Below are positions 46,898 through 61,298 of a stretch of 64,000 nucleotides of DNA, one piece after another (the stretch's first letter is position 1; each line of letters opens with the position of its first letter). The stretch lies in assembly GCA_013115125.1 (NCBI GenBank), contig JABANN010000017.1, forward strand, positions 1 to 64,000. Direction: 5' to 3'. The DNA comes from Perkinsus olseni (Eukaryota; Perkinsozoa; Perkinsida). The translations under genes were made by a program, and so were the position numbers. The notes beneath the pieces were generated by a model. That model made no database searches. It was not told the DNA's origin and saw only the letters and a program-made list of their open reading frames with translations.

Positions 46898-48178
46898 CTA
46901 ACAAGAGGAATACCAACCCGCATCTCCGTACTCGTTGAGAGTCGGAGTAGTGTGAATTCCGGATTTTATAGTGAAGAGTCCTTCGAAAGCTTCGAGATTT
47001 TTATGACGGATGTTCCGCAGGCGTCGAGATGTGAGGACGAGTGGGTCTGCATCGGTACCCCATTCCTGAGGTGTTTCACTAGCCCTAACATTATTCGCCA
47101 TCGTGCTTAGCCATCTGATCCCATGCTCAGGAAAGGCGATTCCTCCCATATGGGTGGCTTTGAGGCCGTTTTTTGCAAGCGAGTGAGCGGAGGACCTCCT
47201 CTCAGCCACTAGGCCCGACTTCAACGACGGTATCGCATGTGGCCACTGGCTGCCATGCGCTGTTAGAAGCGGCAGAGGCAACACTGGCTCAGCACGTCAT
47301 TGTTCGACCGCTCTTCTCGCATCACTTGTGGCACAACGGCCTCATTTCTGCATGTTGCCTTCAGCCCGTACTGATTCATTATTACATTAGCATATGTAGG
47401 ATTGAGGAACATCGTAGTGCCTTGTTTATGATCTCCATTCAACTCTCTCACAGGTGATGCCTTGAAGACCTGTTCAACGCCATCACCAATAAAATGAGGA
47501 TCAGCTTCATCGAAAGAGGCACTCACCTCCCCAACCACTGCTTGGTATGGCGTCATAGGGTTCAACACATCAGCCGTTAATGTACCCGATACTACACGAC
47601 TGACTACGTTCTGATGGGGGTGATCTGATGGCGAAGAAGGACGTACTAAGAGGCAATACTGTACCCTGCTACTGACCATGATAAGGGAGAGTTGCCTTGG
47701 GCATGAGCATGAATGCACAGAGACAAAAGTCTGGTATATCCACAATCGATTGGTAAAATATATCCCCATCGCGAGCCCACTTCGGGATATCTGAAACGAA
47801 GTTGAAGTAAGGGCGAGTCGACCTGCTGACCCTAAATCTTCTCAATCTCACAACCACTTGCTTTTCCTCAACGCCCCGCACAGACCTGTACTACCTTCAT
47901 CAACATCAATTCGGAAATCTTCCGCCGTCATCGTCTCCATAGCGGCGTATATCTCCTTAAACGCGGTCTCCTTTTCATCAAGCTTACTAAGATCGCCTCG
48001 ACGACGATGCAGCACACCTAGACCGCAATAAAACTCGGCGTCTCACTCCCAAGAGTCACTCACCTATCAGATTACGCAACTTCTCCGGGCTCTCAGCCAG
48101 CCAGCTGAGATTGAAGGGCTGTCTATGTGGATGATGCGCTCGCCCTAAACCCGTTACCATCGAAAGAAATTTATTCAT
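46898..48178 (-). CDS. ADO/PCO-like thiol dioxygenase (cupin)
   Basis: ATG at 48178: 'MNKFLSMVTGLGRAHHPHRQ', PFNLSWLAESPEKLRNLI, 'GVLHRRRGDLSKLDEKETAF', KEIYAAMETMTAEDFRIDVD. The cupin core then reads 'IVDIPDFCLCAFMLMPKATL', 'PYHDHPHQNVVSRVVSGTLT' and ADVLNPMTPYQAVVGE. The motif (I)xPxxxxxPxHDHP followed by a (V)xxGxL.xxxx(N) strand is typical of 2-aminoethanethiol/plant cysteine oxidases, which oxidise N-terminal Cys or cysteamine with O2 and an Fe ligated by His. The two metal His are in YHDHPHQ; the intron splitting H-D is proven by this motif. The third His in the C-terminal half is not located with confidence, as exon joins after 47460 are unclear. Confidence 0.6.
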
Positions 48179-48413
48179 GCAAACTACAGCGCGACTCCGA
48201 GCTGCCCCACTGTGCACAAGACGACTGACTTGAGTGAAATGCTTAGATGATTAGTGAGGTAATTATCACAGATATCATCATCGCCATCATCGCCAGAGGC
48301 CACACCACTATGCTCATAGTAAATGTTATGAAACCGTAAGATATGTATATCGTCCAAAAGTACAAAATGCAGCAGCCTTCGATCATAATTATCATCAACA
48401 TTTTCTGGCACCT

Positions 48414-50697
<2,284 letters not shown>

Positions 50698-51366
50698 CGA
50701 CGTCTGTACGCTGGTCGAGGGACAAGTGGATATTGAAAACAAGACTGTCAGCGGCACTTCAGACGGCTGTACATCAGAGGAGAGCTCCTATTCTAACCGC
50801 TCGTTCGATGAGCTTATTCGAAGACCCAAGATCGATTCTGGAATCGGTGTCCTGTGAATACTTTTCACACGTAAAATGCGGCGGGAATTTTGGTTTATGG
50901 AACACCGCCAAATCAGACAGATCTTGCAATCTTCTCGCGTCTCGTGTTTCCTTAACGCAATCCATCCATCCTTCATTAAGGCCTCATTGAAGGTAACAAT
51001 GACCTCTCAGTTTTCATGGATCATCTGTAGTGCAGCTCGTGTGAGAAAGCGGTTCAGCAGCACCCTGTCGATGGTCGCGTTTCATATGAGCTCGAATTTC
51101 CCTGAAAGTTTCTTTTAAAACTAATTACGTTTGCTACGTGCAGTTTGTCCTCCTCTGAAGGTTGTTGCTAAATCACAGCTAGCACCTGATGTTTGCACAT
51201 CAGCCGGGCTGATGTGGTGGGCTGATGCAGCCCACCAGCTTACAGCGGCAGTACCTCACGGAAGTTAGGTGGGGTGAAGTGCGTTCTCTCGGTATGAGTT
51301 AACTGCACAAAAAATCAGTAACGAAATCAAGCTTACATTCTTCATTCTCCACAGTTTTTTGACTAG
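50698..51366. other. intergenic region with two adjoining hairpins
   Basis: About 670 bases between the VPS4 start and a divergent small secreted-protein gene. Two perfect stems abut at 51196-51237. Open frames are short, and those on opposite strands overlap. It is a likely shared promoter region. Confidence 0.5.
51196..51237. repeat. two tandem perfect hairpins
   Basis: The first pairs CACATCAGCC with GGCTGATGTG around one G (51196-51216). The second pairs TGGTGGGCTG with CAGCCCACCA around ATG (51215-51237). They share their joining bases, so they could form a two-stem or cruciform structure. Confidence 0.85.
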
Positions 51367-51828
51367 ATGATAATGATGATGAGCAGCAGCGCCCTCCTGT
51401 CAGTCCTGCTTAGTACCATCTACCTCTCTACTCTGCTCGCAGGGTGTAGTTCGAACGACAAGACAAGTAACACTACTACTACCGCACCAACCACTACTCC
51501 TGCGCCCACTTCTACCACTGCACAGAGCTTCTGTGGCAGCCTTCAGAGTCCAGTGCCTTCTACTGTGAAAGTAACGCTAGACGCTAACGGCGATATGTCC
51601 TTCCACGTGCCCGTCATGGGAGACCCTGTGGCCGACCTCAAGTACGAGTACGACGACTCTGGCAGAGACTTTCGGATAACCAATGTGAACACAAGCTCCA
51701 GTTTGAGCGACTTTAATTTCAAGTTCGCTCTTCCCAATCCTTCTGTTAAAGTTCAATCAACAAGAGGTGAGGAGTCGATGAACTTCACCCTTGGCTGGTT
51801 CCCTACTGCTGCCTTGTCCCGTTGTTGA
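51367..51828 (+). CDS. small secreted Thr-rich protein
   Basis: Intronless 153-residue frame. ATG at 51367 opens a signal peptide (LLSVLLSTIYLSTLLAG, then CSS, which could be a lipidation or cleavage site). A Thr/Pro mucin-like stalk (TTTTAPTTTPAPTSTTA) follows, likely O-glycosylated. The remaining 95 residues form an unrecognised beta-rich domain ('PSTVKVTLDANGDMSFHVPV') with Cys near both ends, possibly one disulfide. It is probably extracellular or surface-attached. Another signal-peptide start within the first four Met codons is equally possible. Confidence 0.65.
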   Translation: MIMMMSSSALLSVLLSTIYLSTLLAGCSSNDKTSNTTTTAPTTTPAPTSTTAQSFCGSLQSPVPSTVKVTLDANGDMSFHVPVMGDPVADLKYEYDDSGRDFRITNVNTSSSLSDFNFKFALPNPSVKVQSTRGEESMNFTLGWFPTAALSRC

Positions 51829-52888
51829 TCTGTTGCCGTACATATGCCACTTAGTTTTTGTTTGGAATATTGACTAGAACAACCTCACAGCTTCTACCCA
51901 CCGCCTTGTGTTATACAGTCTGTAAAGTGTGCGTCCAACGCAGGGAGTTGGCGATATTTTCGGCAATGGGTGAAGCGATTGCTTGGAGGGCACGAAGTGA
52001 CAGCAAAGTGCTAGGAGGTGCAAACGAGGAAGTAGCAGCTGCCGCACCCGCGGTATTTATGCGGAGTCTGATCTCGAGCGAGCTGATGATTGTGGGATAA
52101 GTTTGAGACGTATGATGATGATACGGGTGTGGGAACTGTTGTACCGCATTGTACTCGTCCCGGGCGAGTCGTCCATAGGCCGCTCATCCGCGATTATTTT
52201 TTCTTGTTTATCTAGTAGCGTGGGTGCAGTTCGATCGGTGGAAAGAGCCAAGTAGGCCCGATGCGAACTGCCCTGTGGTAGTGCGGTTACTCTTTGCCCA
52301 AGGGGGAAATTGTCGCGTTGAGACAATAGGGTGGCCCACCCTACTCCCACCCTAGGTGGGAAGAGCAGCAGCACGAGACGGTTTGCAGCTAAGACGGTCC
52401 GCTTCGAACTAGCGACGTCGCTGACAAGGCCAATGTCCTTGAACCGGAATTGTCCTCACCGACTGCATGGCGTGACATCTCCTTCGGGATACTATGTTCG
52501 GATTCCGGTCGTGTCGCTCAGAGTGCCGGATCACGGTTAAATCCTTTGGATTGAACTTCAATCATTGAAGCTTAGTTTCACAGAATCATCGCCCTACTAG
52601 CAGCGGAGCCAGATAACCCCAGCCGCGTGACTGAGGGTAGCCACATCGCCATGGAGAATACGTAAATGTACAGCACGTAGATGAGGTTCTCGAAGTCGAT
52701 ACTGACGGTAGCTATTCACAAGAGGGCTCCGTTATTGATGTGATGCACACGCAGACGCGATACTCCAACAGAACACTATTCCTCAGAATCGAAACCACAA
52801 TTACTTCTCGAGTGTGTTGTTTAGGCGGATCCACTAGTCGCAGACAGCAGCGTAGGGACCTGACCAATCGCCAAATCCTCGAACTCTA
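51829..52888. other. non-coding stretch downstream of the secreted-protein gene
   Basis: About 1.06 kb. Small palindromes occur (for example CTTCAAT, C, ATTGAAG near 52558-52572). Plus- and minus-strand frames are below 110 residues and have no family features. No RNA gene was recognised. Confidence 0.45.
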
Positions 52889-54237
52889 TCAGCCGACATG
52901 TACTACCGTTGGAGCTGGCAGCCTATCGATGATGGTCGCAACCTCGGCGGTGGAGAGGCTGAAGAAAAATTGGTATCGGGCCGACACATGGGGAATGTAT
53001 TACGTGTTGAAGGTGGTATCTTTCGCAATGCCAACCTCCACGTTAATCTCAGTGATCTTCTCCTCCATGACTTGGCGCAGCACAACCAGCGCTAAGTCCT
53101 CGGCCTACCACACGTTCGTCTACCACCTCCGGCGTGCTGTGGTATTACCTCCTTCAAAGTCATGCTGTCCTTGAACTGCTCCAGAAGGAGACTAGTAGCT
53201 CCCTCAGCAGCGGATCCGATGGCAGCAGCACGGTATCTTAGGTTGAAGCTGGCGTCTAGCGAAATGACAGCAGCGAGCACTACTTCGTATAGGAGCCACT
53301 AGGGTCAGCCATGAAGAGTTGAGGACCGTTATCAGCATCGACTCCCGCCACCAACAGGGCAACGCCGAAGGGTCGGGACATCGTCTAGCACATACACAAC
53401 ATCGCTGATGAGGCGAGCCTCAGTACGGCGATCAAAACAGCGGCACCGGTAACAGTGACACGGAAAGAACCATCCTGAATAACAAGTTCCGTGGTAATAA
53501 TACCTTCTTCTTCTTGTCACCCTTCTTCTTCTTGTCGTCAGACCTTGAGAAGTCCAAAGCCATATCGGAGATGCTGTGCACCTACAGACGACGGAGGTCG
53601 GACACCATAGTCGCCTCGCTAATATTACAATACTCTCAACCTGCATGGGCTCATTGTAAGTGAAGTCATGATTGAGAGCCTCAACACGAGCATGGTCGAC
53701 GAGGGTCCTCGCATCGGCCGTTAAGCCGGACATAGCACATCCAGCATGAGGGGCAATCTAAAAATAGCAAGTCGAAGGTACAGTCCCTCATACCACTCCC
53801 GCCACAACTCCCAGAAGATTCATACAACCCCCCAGAATGGAATAGTCCATTAATCTATAGTGAGCTAGGGTCGTTGAGGCGGCATAGTGGCTATAGCGAA
53901 GGAGCGCCCTTCCCTACCTGCATGATCTTCTCAATACTACTGGGTTCGATGAGGGGACCTGTGTAACAATACCACCACAGCACCAACAATAGCAGTCGTA
54001 GCTTACTTCCGATTCTCTTCTCTACAGCCAGTACTACTCCCTCCTTCGTAGTGATACCAATGGCCGTGGAACCGAGCTGAGTTCAGAATGAAGACGATGG
54101 AGGGGACAGCAGTCTAGCGGTACTGCCACCAATACTACCTTGACAGCCTCTATTGCGTATTCAACCTGGAAGAGACGGCCCTCTGGTGAGAAGGTGTTCA
54201 CGCCACGATCGTACTCACTCTTACCACCAAATGACAT
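52889..54237 (-). CDS. PSMA5: 20S proteasome subunit alpha-5
   Basis: ATG at 54237: '[20 protein letters not shown]' and [13 protein letters not shown]. Further exons give [32 protein letters not shown], '[20 protein letters not shown]', '[20 protein letters not shown]', [46 protein letters not shown] and the C-terminal helix '[20 protein letters not shown]'. The last exon ends [12 protein letters not shown] after an intron 5' site GTAATACATT. The R(A/G)[19 protein letters not shown] motif is the alpha-5 hallmark. The Lys-rich insertion [12 protein letters not shown] is unusual but the frame is open. It is a structural alpha-ring subunit, not catalytic. Confidence 0.9.
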
Positions 54238-54650
54238 AGACGAGTGAGAAGAACAAGGAGATTTAAGAAAACTAATTTAACTCAGCTTGTGCCACCGGGA
54301 CTTCCACTGTAATTTCGTGGCGCGCGACTGTAGAAGCCACCAATGACGGCCGATGCCGATACCCCTCCGGAGCTCAACACTTAACGCAAGCCAGTATTAG
54401 TAGTTTTTGGAATGAGCAGATACGTGGCAGTCTCGGCGGGAGGGGCGTTGAGGGGTACGGAGAGATGCCAACAGTAGCAAGAAGAGGAGAATAATGCAAA
54501 GATGATCATCATCAGTCCAGCAACAACTACCACTCAGTGACGACGATGGTTCCATTATTAATCTCAATATGCGTGCACATGTCAGCCGCTACTACTAGCG
54601 GCATCAGCAGTAACCTCAACGACTATTGGCTGCTCTTAGGGTCTTATCAT
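54238..54650. other. intergenic region upstream of alpha-5, with GC-rich motif
   Basis: 413 bases between the Ran stop and the alpha-5 start, both minus strand. TTTCGTGGCGCGCG at 54313-54326 (CGCGCGCCACGAAA on the coding strand) lies about 80 bases upstream of the alpha-5 ATG, where a promoter element is expected. Confidence 0.5.
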
Positions 54651-55500
54651 TTACAAGTCATCGTCATCATCATCGATGGCCTGGTCCTGGGCAGCCTGCA
54701 ATTCCTTCTCGTGTTGAGCCACGAGCTCAGGGTTGATCTGGAACTCGGGAGCCTTGGCGAACTCACCCTGAAGGAAATTGGAAACACTGACCCTCCGCAC
54801 TGCGTAGCACTCGGAATTACCTGGAAAACAAGCTGGGGCTGATTAGTGAGGCGGCGAGCCAGCCAGAGGAAGGGCTTCTCGAAGTTGTAGTTAGATCTGG
54901 CCGATAGATCGTAGTACTGCAGGTTACGCTTACGATGGAACTGGATGTTACGGGCCTTGACCTGTGGAAGGGAGGAAATGACGAAAGTGAAAGCGAAAGT
55001 GACTGTGAACTTGCCTGACGATCCTTAACATCGACCTTGTTACCAACAAGAACGATGGGGATGTTCTCGCAGACACGGACGATATCGCGATGCCAGTTGG
55101 GGACGTTCTTGTAGGTGATACGAGAGGTCACATCAAACATGATGATGGCGCACTGGCCCTGAAGGAGAGGGGGCAAAAATAACAGCAGCAGGATGGGAGG
55201 GGTGGTAGTAAGTACCTGGATGTAGTAGCCATCACGGAGGCCACCGAACTTCTCCTGACCAGCGGTATCCCACACATTGAAGATAATCTCACCGCAGTTG
55301 GTCATGAACTTCAAGGGATGGACCTTAGCACGCATGCACATGAAATGGCCTCCAACTTGACCTCAAGATACTACCTCAACACCCAGAGTAGGGATGTACT
55401 TCTTCTCGAATTCACCAGTCAAATGCCTCTTAACGAGGGTGGTCTTTCCAACACCGCCATCGCCGACCAAAAGAAGCTTGAACTCAGGAGTGCCGGACAT
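54651..55500 (-). CDS. RAN: GTP-binding nuclear protein Ran
   Basis: ATG at 55500: '[20 protein letters not shown]', [21 protein letters not shown], intron of 51 nt, [18 protein letters not shown], '[19 protein letters not shown]', intron, '[20 protein letters not shown]', [28 protein letters not shown], then the exon beginning [20 protein letters not shown] and a C-terminus ending in acidic residues and DDL, typical of Ran. P-loop [15 protein letters not shown] and NKVD are intact. It drives nuclear transport and spindle assembly. Confidence 0.95.
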
Positions 55501-55949
55501 TGAGTATATAGGTTACAATCTTAACAAACAACAGGGATAATAACAATAGTTATCATGCATAATCGTCGTGATCCACTAGGAAGGAAGCGTAACCGTTAAC
55601 GTTTATGAGCGATAATCCGGCTCATAGCCAATCGGGCGTGCGCTAACATCATTGTGATGAAAATACACCAACGATTATGCGCCAAACTCGACAAATGAGA
55701 CAAACTTAGTGACGTTGGAGAACATAGAAACAGAAGGCATCATCATCAACAGGCCGTACAGGAATGTTATTGTTATAATCCAAGACTCGGTGCCTCAAAA
55801 TGAGCCATTAGTTTTTAGGCGTATTAATGAGTCTGTTGAGACTCATTCGATCAATCAATAGACCTTGCAGCCCAACACCATCCGAAGAGTGTGATGTGTC
55901 TTGTGCACCCTGAAAGTTGAGAAAGGTGTGGTATGAACGCATTCGAGTA
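55501..55949. other. intergenic stretch
   Basis: 450 bases between uridine kinase and Ran, both minus strand. It includes an 8-bp hairpin (AATGAGTC/GACTCATT) near 55827-55848. No exon is supported. Confidence 0.45.
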
Positions 55950-57420
<1,471 letters not shown>

Positions 57421-57421
<1 letters not shown>

Positions 57422-57688
57422 TGATGATAAACTACAGGAAATCCCGGTGATACTGATGATACACTATAGGGAATCCTGCTAATACTGATGATAAACTATA
57501 GGAAATCCTGGTGATACTGATGATAGACTATAGGAAATCCTGGTGATACTGATGATAAACTATAGGAAATCCTGGTGATACTGATGATAAACTATAGGAA
57601 ATCCTGGTGATACTGATGATAGACTATAGGAAATCCTGCTGATACTGATGATAGACTATAGGAGATCCTGCTGATACTGATGATAAAC
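57421..57688. repeat. 32-bp minisatellite, about 8.4 copies
   Basis: Eight full units of exactly 32 bp (first 57421-57452, last 57645-57676) and a partial ninth. Units begin CTGATGATA and differ by only one to four bases. On the minus strand each unit is a 22-nt GTATCACC...CCTATAG block plus TTTATCATCA. It sits directly before the first recognised exon of the uridine kinase gene, in its leader or an intron. Confidence 0.95.
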
Positions 57689-57749
57689 GGACAGGAGATA
57701 AAGGGACCGATGAAGGAACAAGATAATGCTGATGAACGGTAGAGGATCT

Positions 57750-58261
57750 TAACGGGAGGTGCACACTTCATGATCAGGACTGGAGCAGCGAGGGCGGTTG
57801 GAAGTGTCGGTAGAGTCTCACCTGCGGACTCATCAAGTCGTGCACTATCGATCCACTAGACGGCCGTCGACGCAGAGAGGGGCTTAGCAGCCTATTGGAG
57901 CTCTGAGAACAGACCAACTGATAGATCACTGGGGGTGCTGCTGCTGATGATGATGCCCCAGCCTACCGAGGGTGGAGCTACCTCACCACTAGCCGGCGGC
58001 GAAAAGCAGCTATCGGGCAGGGTCACCGATGGTGGTGCCTGCTGCTGCTGTTGTCGCTGCTCACGGAATGATAATCACTTCAGAAGAGACGTCACCCCCG
58101 ATAGGACTCACCTCGCCCTCATCATCAAAGGTTATCTTCGACCCCGGCTTCTTGGACCCTAGTGACGATGTTGGAGTTGAGCTCATTGCCTGTTGAAGAG
58201 AATCCACAGCTAGAGGTGTCAGAAAGATGTTCCAACCCATCAACCCAACAACTTCCGTCAA
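57750..58261 (-). CDS. possible Gln/Ser/Pro-rich coding segment
   Basis: Minus-strand open segments 'DSLQQAMSSTPTSSLGSKKP' and GSKITFDDEGE before GTGAGTCC, then QRQQQQQAPPSVTLPDS and 'CFSPPASGEVAPPSVGWGII'. The first follows the shared acceptor TTTCTGACACCTCTAG. They could be N-terminal exons of uridine kinase or a separate low-complexity gene. No start codon is secure. Confidence 0.3.
58210..58225 (-). repeat. shared intron 3' end, copy 2
   Basis: Same 16 bases as 57241-57256, again immediately before an open minus-strand segment. Confidence 0.6.
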
Positions 58262-58784
58262 GGCTGTAATGTTACCGTCGAATCGAGAGGCGTCTGCTTC
58301 GCACTGAACAGTGCGGAGTTCCGCAGCACCTCAGCCGCCGTTTTTACGGCAAGTAGGTGAAGGGTGTCTGCACAGGCAACTTATACGCCCGACTGAAGGG
58401 CTGACGTGGCGGCGGACTCAAAGAGCCTTCAAAGCACCAAGCAGCCAAGAATGGGCATCAGACGCGAAGCCAAGGGCACCTGAGCGGCAGAGGAGGACGC
58501 TGGTCACGGAGTAGCATGCCTGTCGATAACGCCGTGAGAATACTACAGACCTACAAGGGCTGCCGAAAGTGGACCTCCCCGTTATTACACTGGGTGTATC
58601 CTAGCCGCAGTATCAGGTCGCAATGGAATGCTATCAGCAAAGCGATACCCACTCGCTTGGCGAGAGCACGGTACTGAGGAAGAAGACGGTGATACGCAAG
58701 AAGATGGTGATACGCAAGAAGGCGATCCCTATGAGTCCACGACAAAAACAACAGCATGTAAAACAACCACAGTTGGGTAGCTCG

Positions 58785-59100
58785 TTAGGTCGTCATTACC
58801 AAAGACTCCTCCGCGACCGCCGCCGCCGCCGCTGCCGGCTTGGCCTCGTCTTCCGTCCCTTCTGCCTGCGATGTTGAGGACCCTACAAGGTTAAACTTGT
58901 TCATAGTGAACCAGGTGATGCCTGCTGCACCCAGGGCCGCCACAAATAGACAGAAGGCTCGGAATGGACACATTATACAACAAAATACACCTACCAGGGA
59001 TCGAACCCAGGACCTCTAACTCAACGCCAACAGTCTCACCAAAACTGTCGCTAATGAAGTCAGGAGGAACCAAGTCGCTACGAAGGTGCCCGACTACACG
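58785..59100 (-). CDS. small single-span membrane protein, Ala/Glu-rich tail
   Basis: Upstream exon LRSDLVPPDFISDSFG, a 49-nt intron (58991-59039), then VFCCIMCPFRAFCLFVAALG, AAGITWFTMNKFNLVGS and the acidic, Ala-rich tail [20 protein letters not shown] before the stop at 58785. The hydrophobic stretch of about 20 residues is a likely membrane anchor with a cytosolic tail. The family is unknown and the true start may be either upstream or the Met in IMCPF. The intron is a tRNA T-arm intron in sense orientation. Confidence 0.45.
58991..59039 (-). repeat. 49-nt intron with tRNA 3'-half, sense to its gene
   Basis: On the minus strand: GTGAGACTG, then GAGGTC, then a T-arm with CTGGG and CCTGG around TTCGATC, and TAG. 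The AG follows the T-stem at once, so the 3' splice site is built from the end of the T-arm. The exon frame is kept (DSFG-VFCC). Confidence 0.75.
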
Positions 59101-59367
59101 CGCTGCTATCCCCTACTCCACTGTACTGATTGAATTCCCCATGTATAACGCTAGCTAGCAGACGCCCATGCCGAACAGCCCACTCGTTATCCTCAGGCGG
59201 GTCCTCGCACGGCGATGGCTGTGGACACAGGACGTACCGTTGCAGCGATGCTAGTATCTGATATGGCAGCACTAGTCGGAAACACACCCCAAGTGGCTGA
59301 AGCCTGTCGTCGGCGCCGCACTGGACGGGCGGTCACTAGGGAAAGGCAAACTCTTCCCTACGGGTGT

Positions 59368-61036
59368 TCAGATCAGAATGCTCTTCTCCCGTGAGCGCAA
59401 CACGACAGTTCCTCTGCCCGGGTTCCTCTGCTTCCTTACCGCTTGCATATCACTGGCAGTACTGGCGGTCAAAGGGTGCTGTATTCTTAACATCAGAGCA
59501 TAGCACCACACACACCACTGGACGAAGGTTAGATCGGATCCTCGACCCTCAGGGGCACTACGACAGCCCTTATGACGAGAGCCTCTCGATACCTGACACC
59601 CTCCACTACGGTTCTGATGAACCCAGCAGCTTGCACCGAGAGCAACGAGCACTGTGTTCAGCCCTATAAACCCCTTAGAAATGGGCAAAGGGAACGAACC
59701 AAGGCGAGGACTCCCGCTGCATCCTGCGGTTAACAATCACTAAGGACAGACACCCTATCAAGTGCGTGCTGAACTCCATGATACCATAAGGTCAGGGCAT
59801 GGTCGCAGCGATAATTTTCAGTCACTGGAATGGGTGTTTCGCTGCCTGTGTTCGCATCGAACTGCCCCCTCACCCGAGCTGTCTTCGCGATCCCCTTGGC
59901 GACCGTCTCCAATGCCACAACCGCAGCCGCAGAGTCTATCTCCGCAACAACGTCTTCAGTAGGGGGACCCATCTCGGCAAAACACGCGCTACTCCAGACC
60001 GTCGGGGAAGAGGTACTCGTGCCAGGAGCCCTGAATATCACCTGGACGCAGCGGTACCCCGGCCAGGTTAAAAAAATCTCGCGCGCCACGAAACTATTTT
60101 CCTTGCCTCTTCCTGCTCGTCCATAGATGCCGCCAGTCTCTCTCTGAGGTTCCTAAACTCTGTCAGCCAGACCTCGACCTCCTCGGAATCTCGGACGCCA
60201 CTTCGATACTCCGAGTGGACTATCGGGGTCTCAATAAACGTGAAGGAGGCGAACGATGATATCGAACCGGAGCCTGGCAGGAGCCGTCGTCCGATATTAT
60301 CATAGCTTATCATCAACACGTAGAAAGACAAAGCGTTGACCAGCCGAATAATAGACTCCGCAGTGGACTGTAAAGGGGGTTCCACTACTCAGCCAATTTC
60401 GATTCGGGATTTCTCGTTTACTAGTGACAGCTGACGCGATGGCGGAGCAGACTAGAGGGAACTAGTACACAGTCTTGGAACACGTCCCCATGTGGCTCGA
60501 AAAATCGGTATCAAACACTCCCTGGTATACGAGAACTTCAACATCGAGGTTGAATGAGAAGTAGCGGGACACCCTATAGTTCCACGAGACTCAACCCGAG
60601 CTGCCGGAAGCGGTATACAATTCCCCCACATAACCTTCATCGTCATCATCATCCTCCCTCTCCGACAGCACCACCGAGGTAGCCTGCGGCCCCGAAGACC
60701 GCTGGTGTATGACTCGCTTCAGGTAGTCATTAGCATCCACTGGCATATCCTCGAAACAGGACTTCTCGCCTTGGCGTGGCTGATAGGGACCTCCAGTCAC
60801 CTGCACGATGGAGAAGAAGACCTATCTTCGGGCCGAGAGGCATTGGTGACACGATCGGCAGTGTCACCAGGCCCTTGTCGCCGTACATACTCCGGATACT
60901 ATTCGGTAGCTACAAGTGCCAGAGGCCTCCCTCACCCTACAGGGAGTGCTCTGCGTCCTACGGACTCCACCCGGTCCTCCCCCGCTTCCTGCCGTCTCCC
61001 CCGATGTCGCCGTGTCCGCTGGGAGGGCGGTGCCAT
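59368..61036 (-). CDS. probable Gemin2/SIP1 (SMN complex)
   Basis: ATG at 61036: MAPPSQRTRRHRGRRQEAGE, DRVESVGRRALP. Next comes 'GPYQPRQGEKSCFEDMPVDA', NDYLKRVIHQRSSGPQATSV and an acidic DDDDDEG patch. Later exons give 'VWLTEFRNLRERLAASMDEQ' and 'QWCVWCYALMLRIQHPLTAS', TASDMQAVRKQ. Gemin2 proteins share (R)ALPV near the start, an (A)xxYLxRVR segment, a W..F..LR.R segment, and a C-terminal W.YALL..L..PL....A..+R....R; that order fits. Gemin2 binds SMN and Sm proteins in snRNP assembly, in keeping with an intron-rich genome. Similarity is patchy and exon joins in the middle (60100-60550) are uncertain. Confidence 0.45.
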
Positions 61037-61298
61037 TGAAGGACGCTAGCCTGGAAAGGCCTGTGGACCGTAACCAACACTCACTCTCTTAACATCCGCC
61101 CTGTAGTCTACAGCGTTAGTTTAGAGGGGTAACCGACTCCCAGAAGTGCTCAACGCTCCGACACTGTAAGAGTGGCAACGAATGGCCTCCTGTTCGAACA
61201 CAGACCGTCGCTTGCCATGAAACGAGGGTAACAAGTACAATCGTGACGCTAGGTCGAATAATAATAGTAGTGAGTAATGATGAGGATGAATAGGATGG

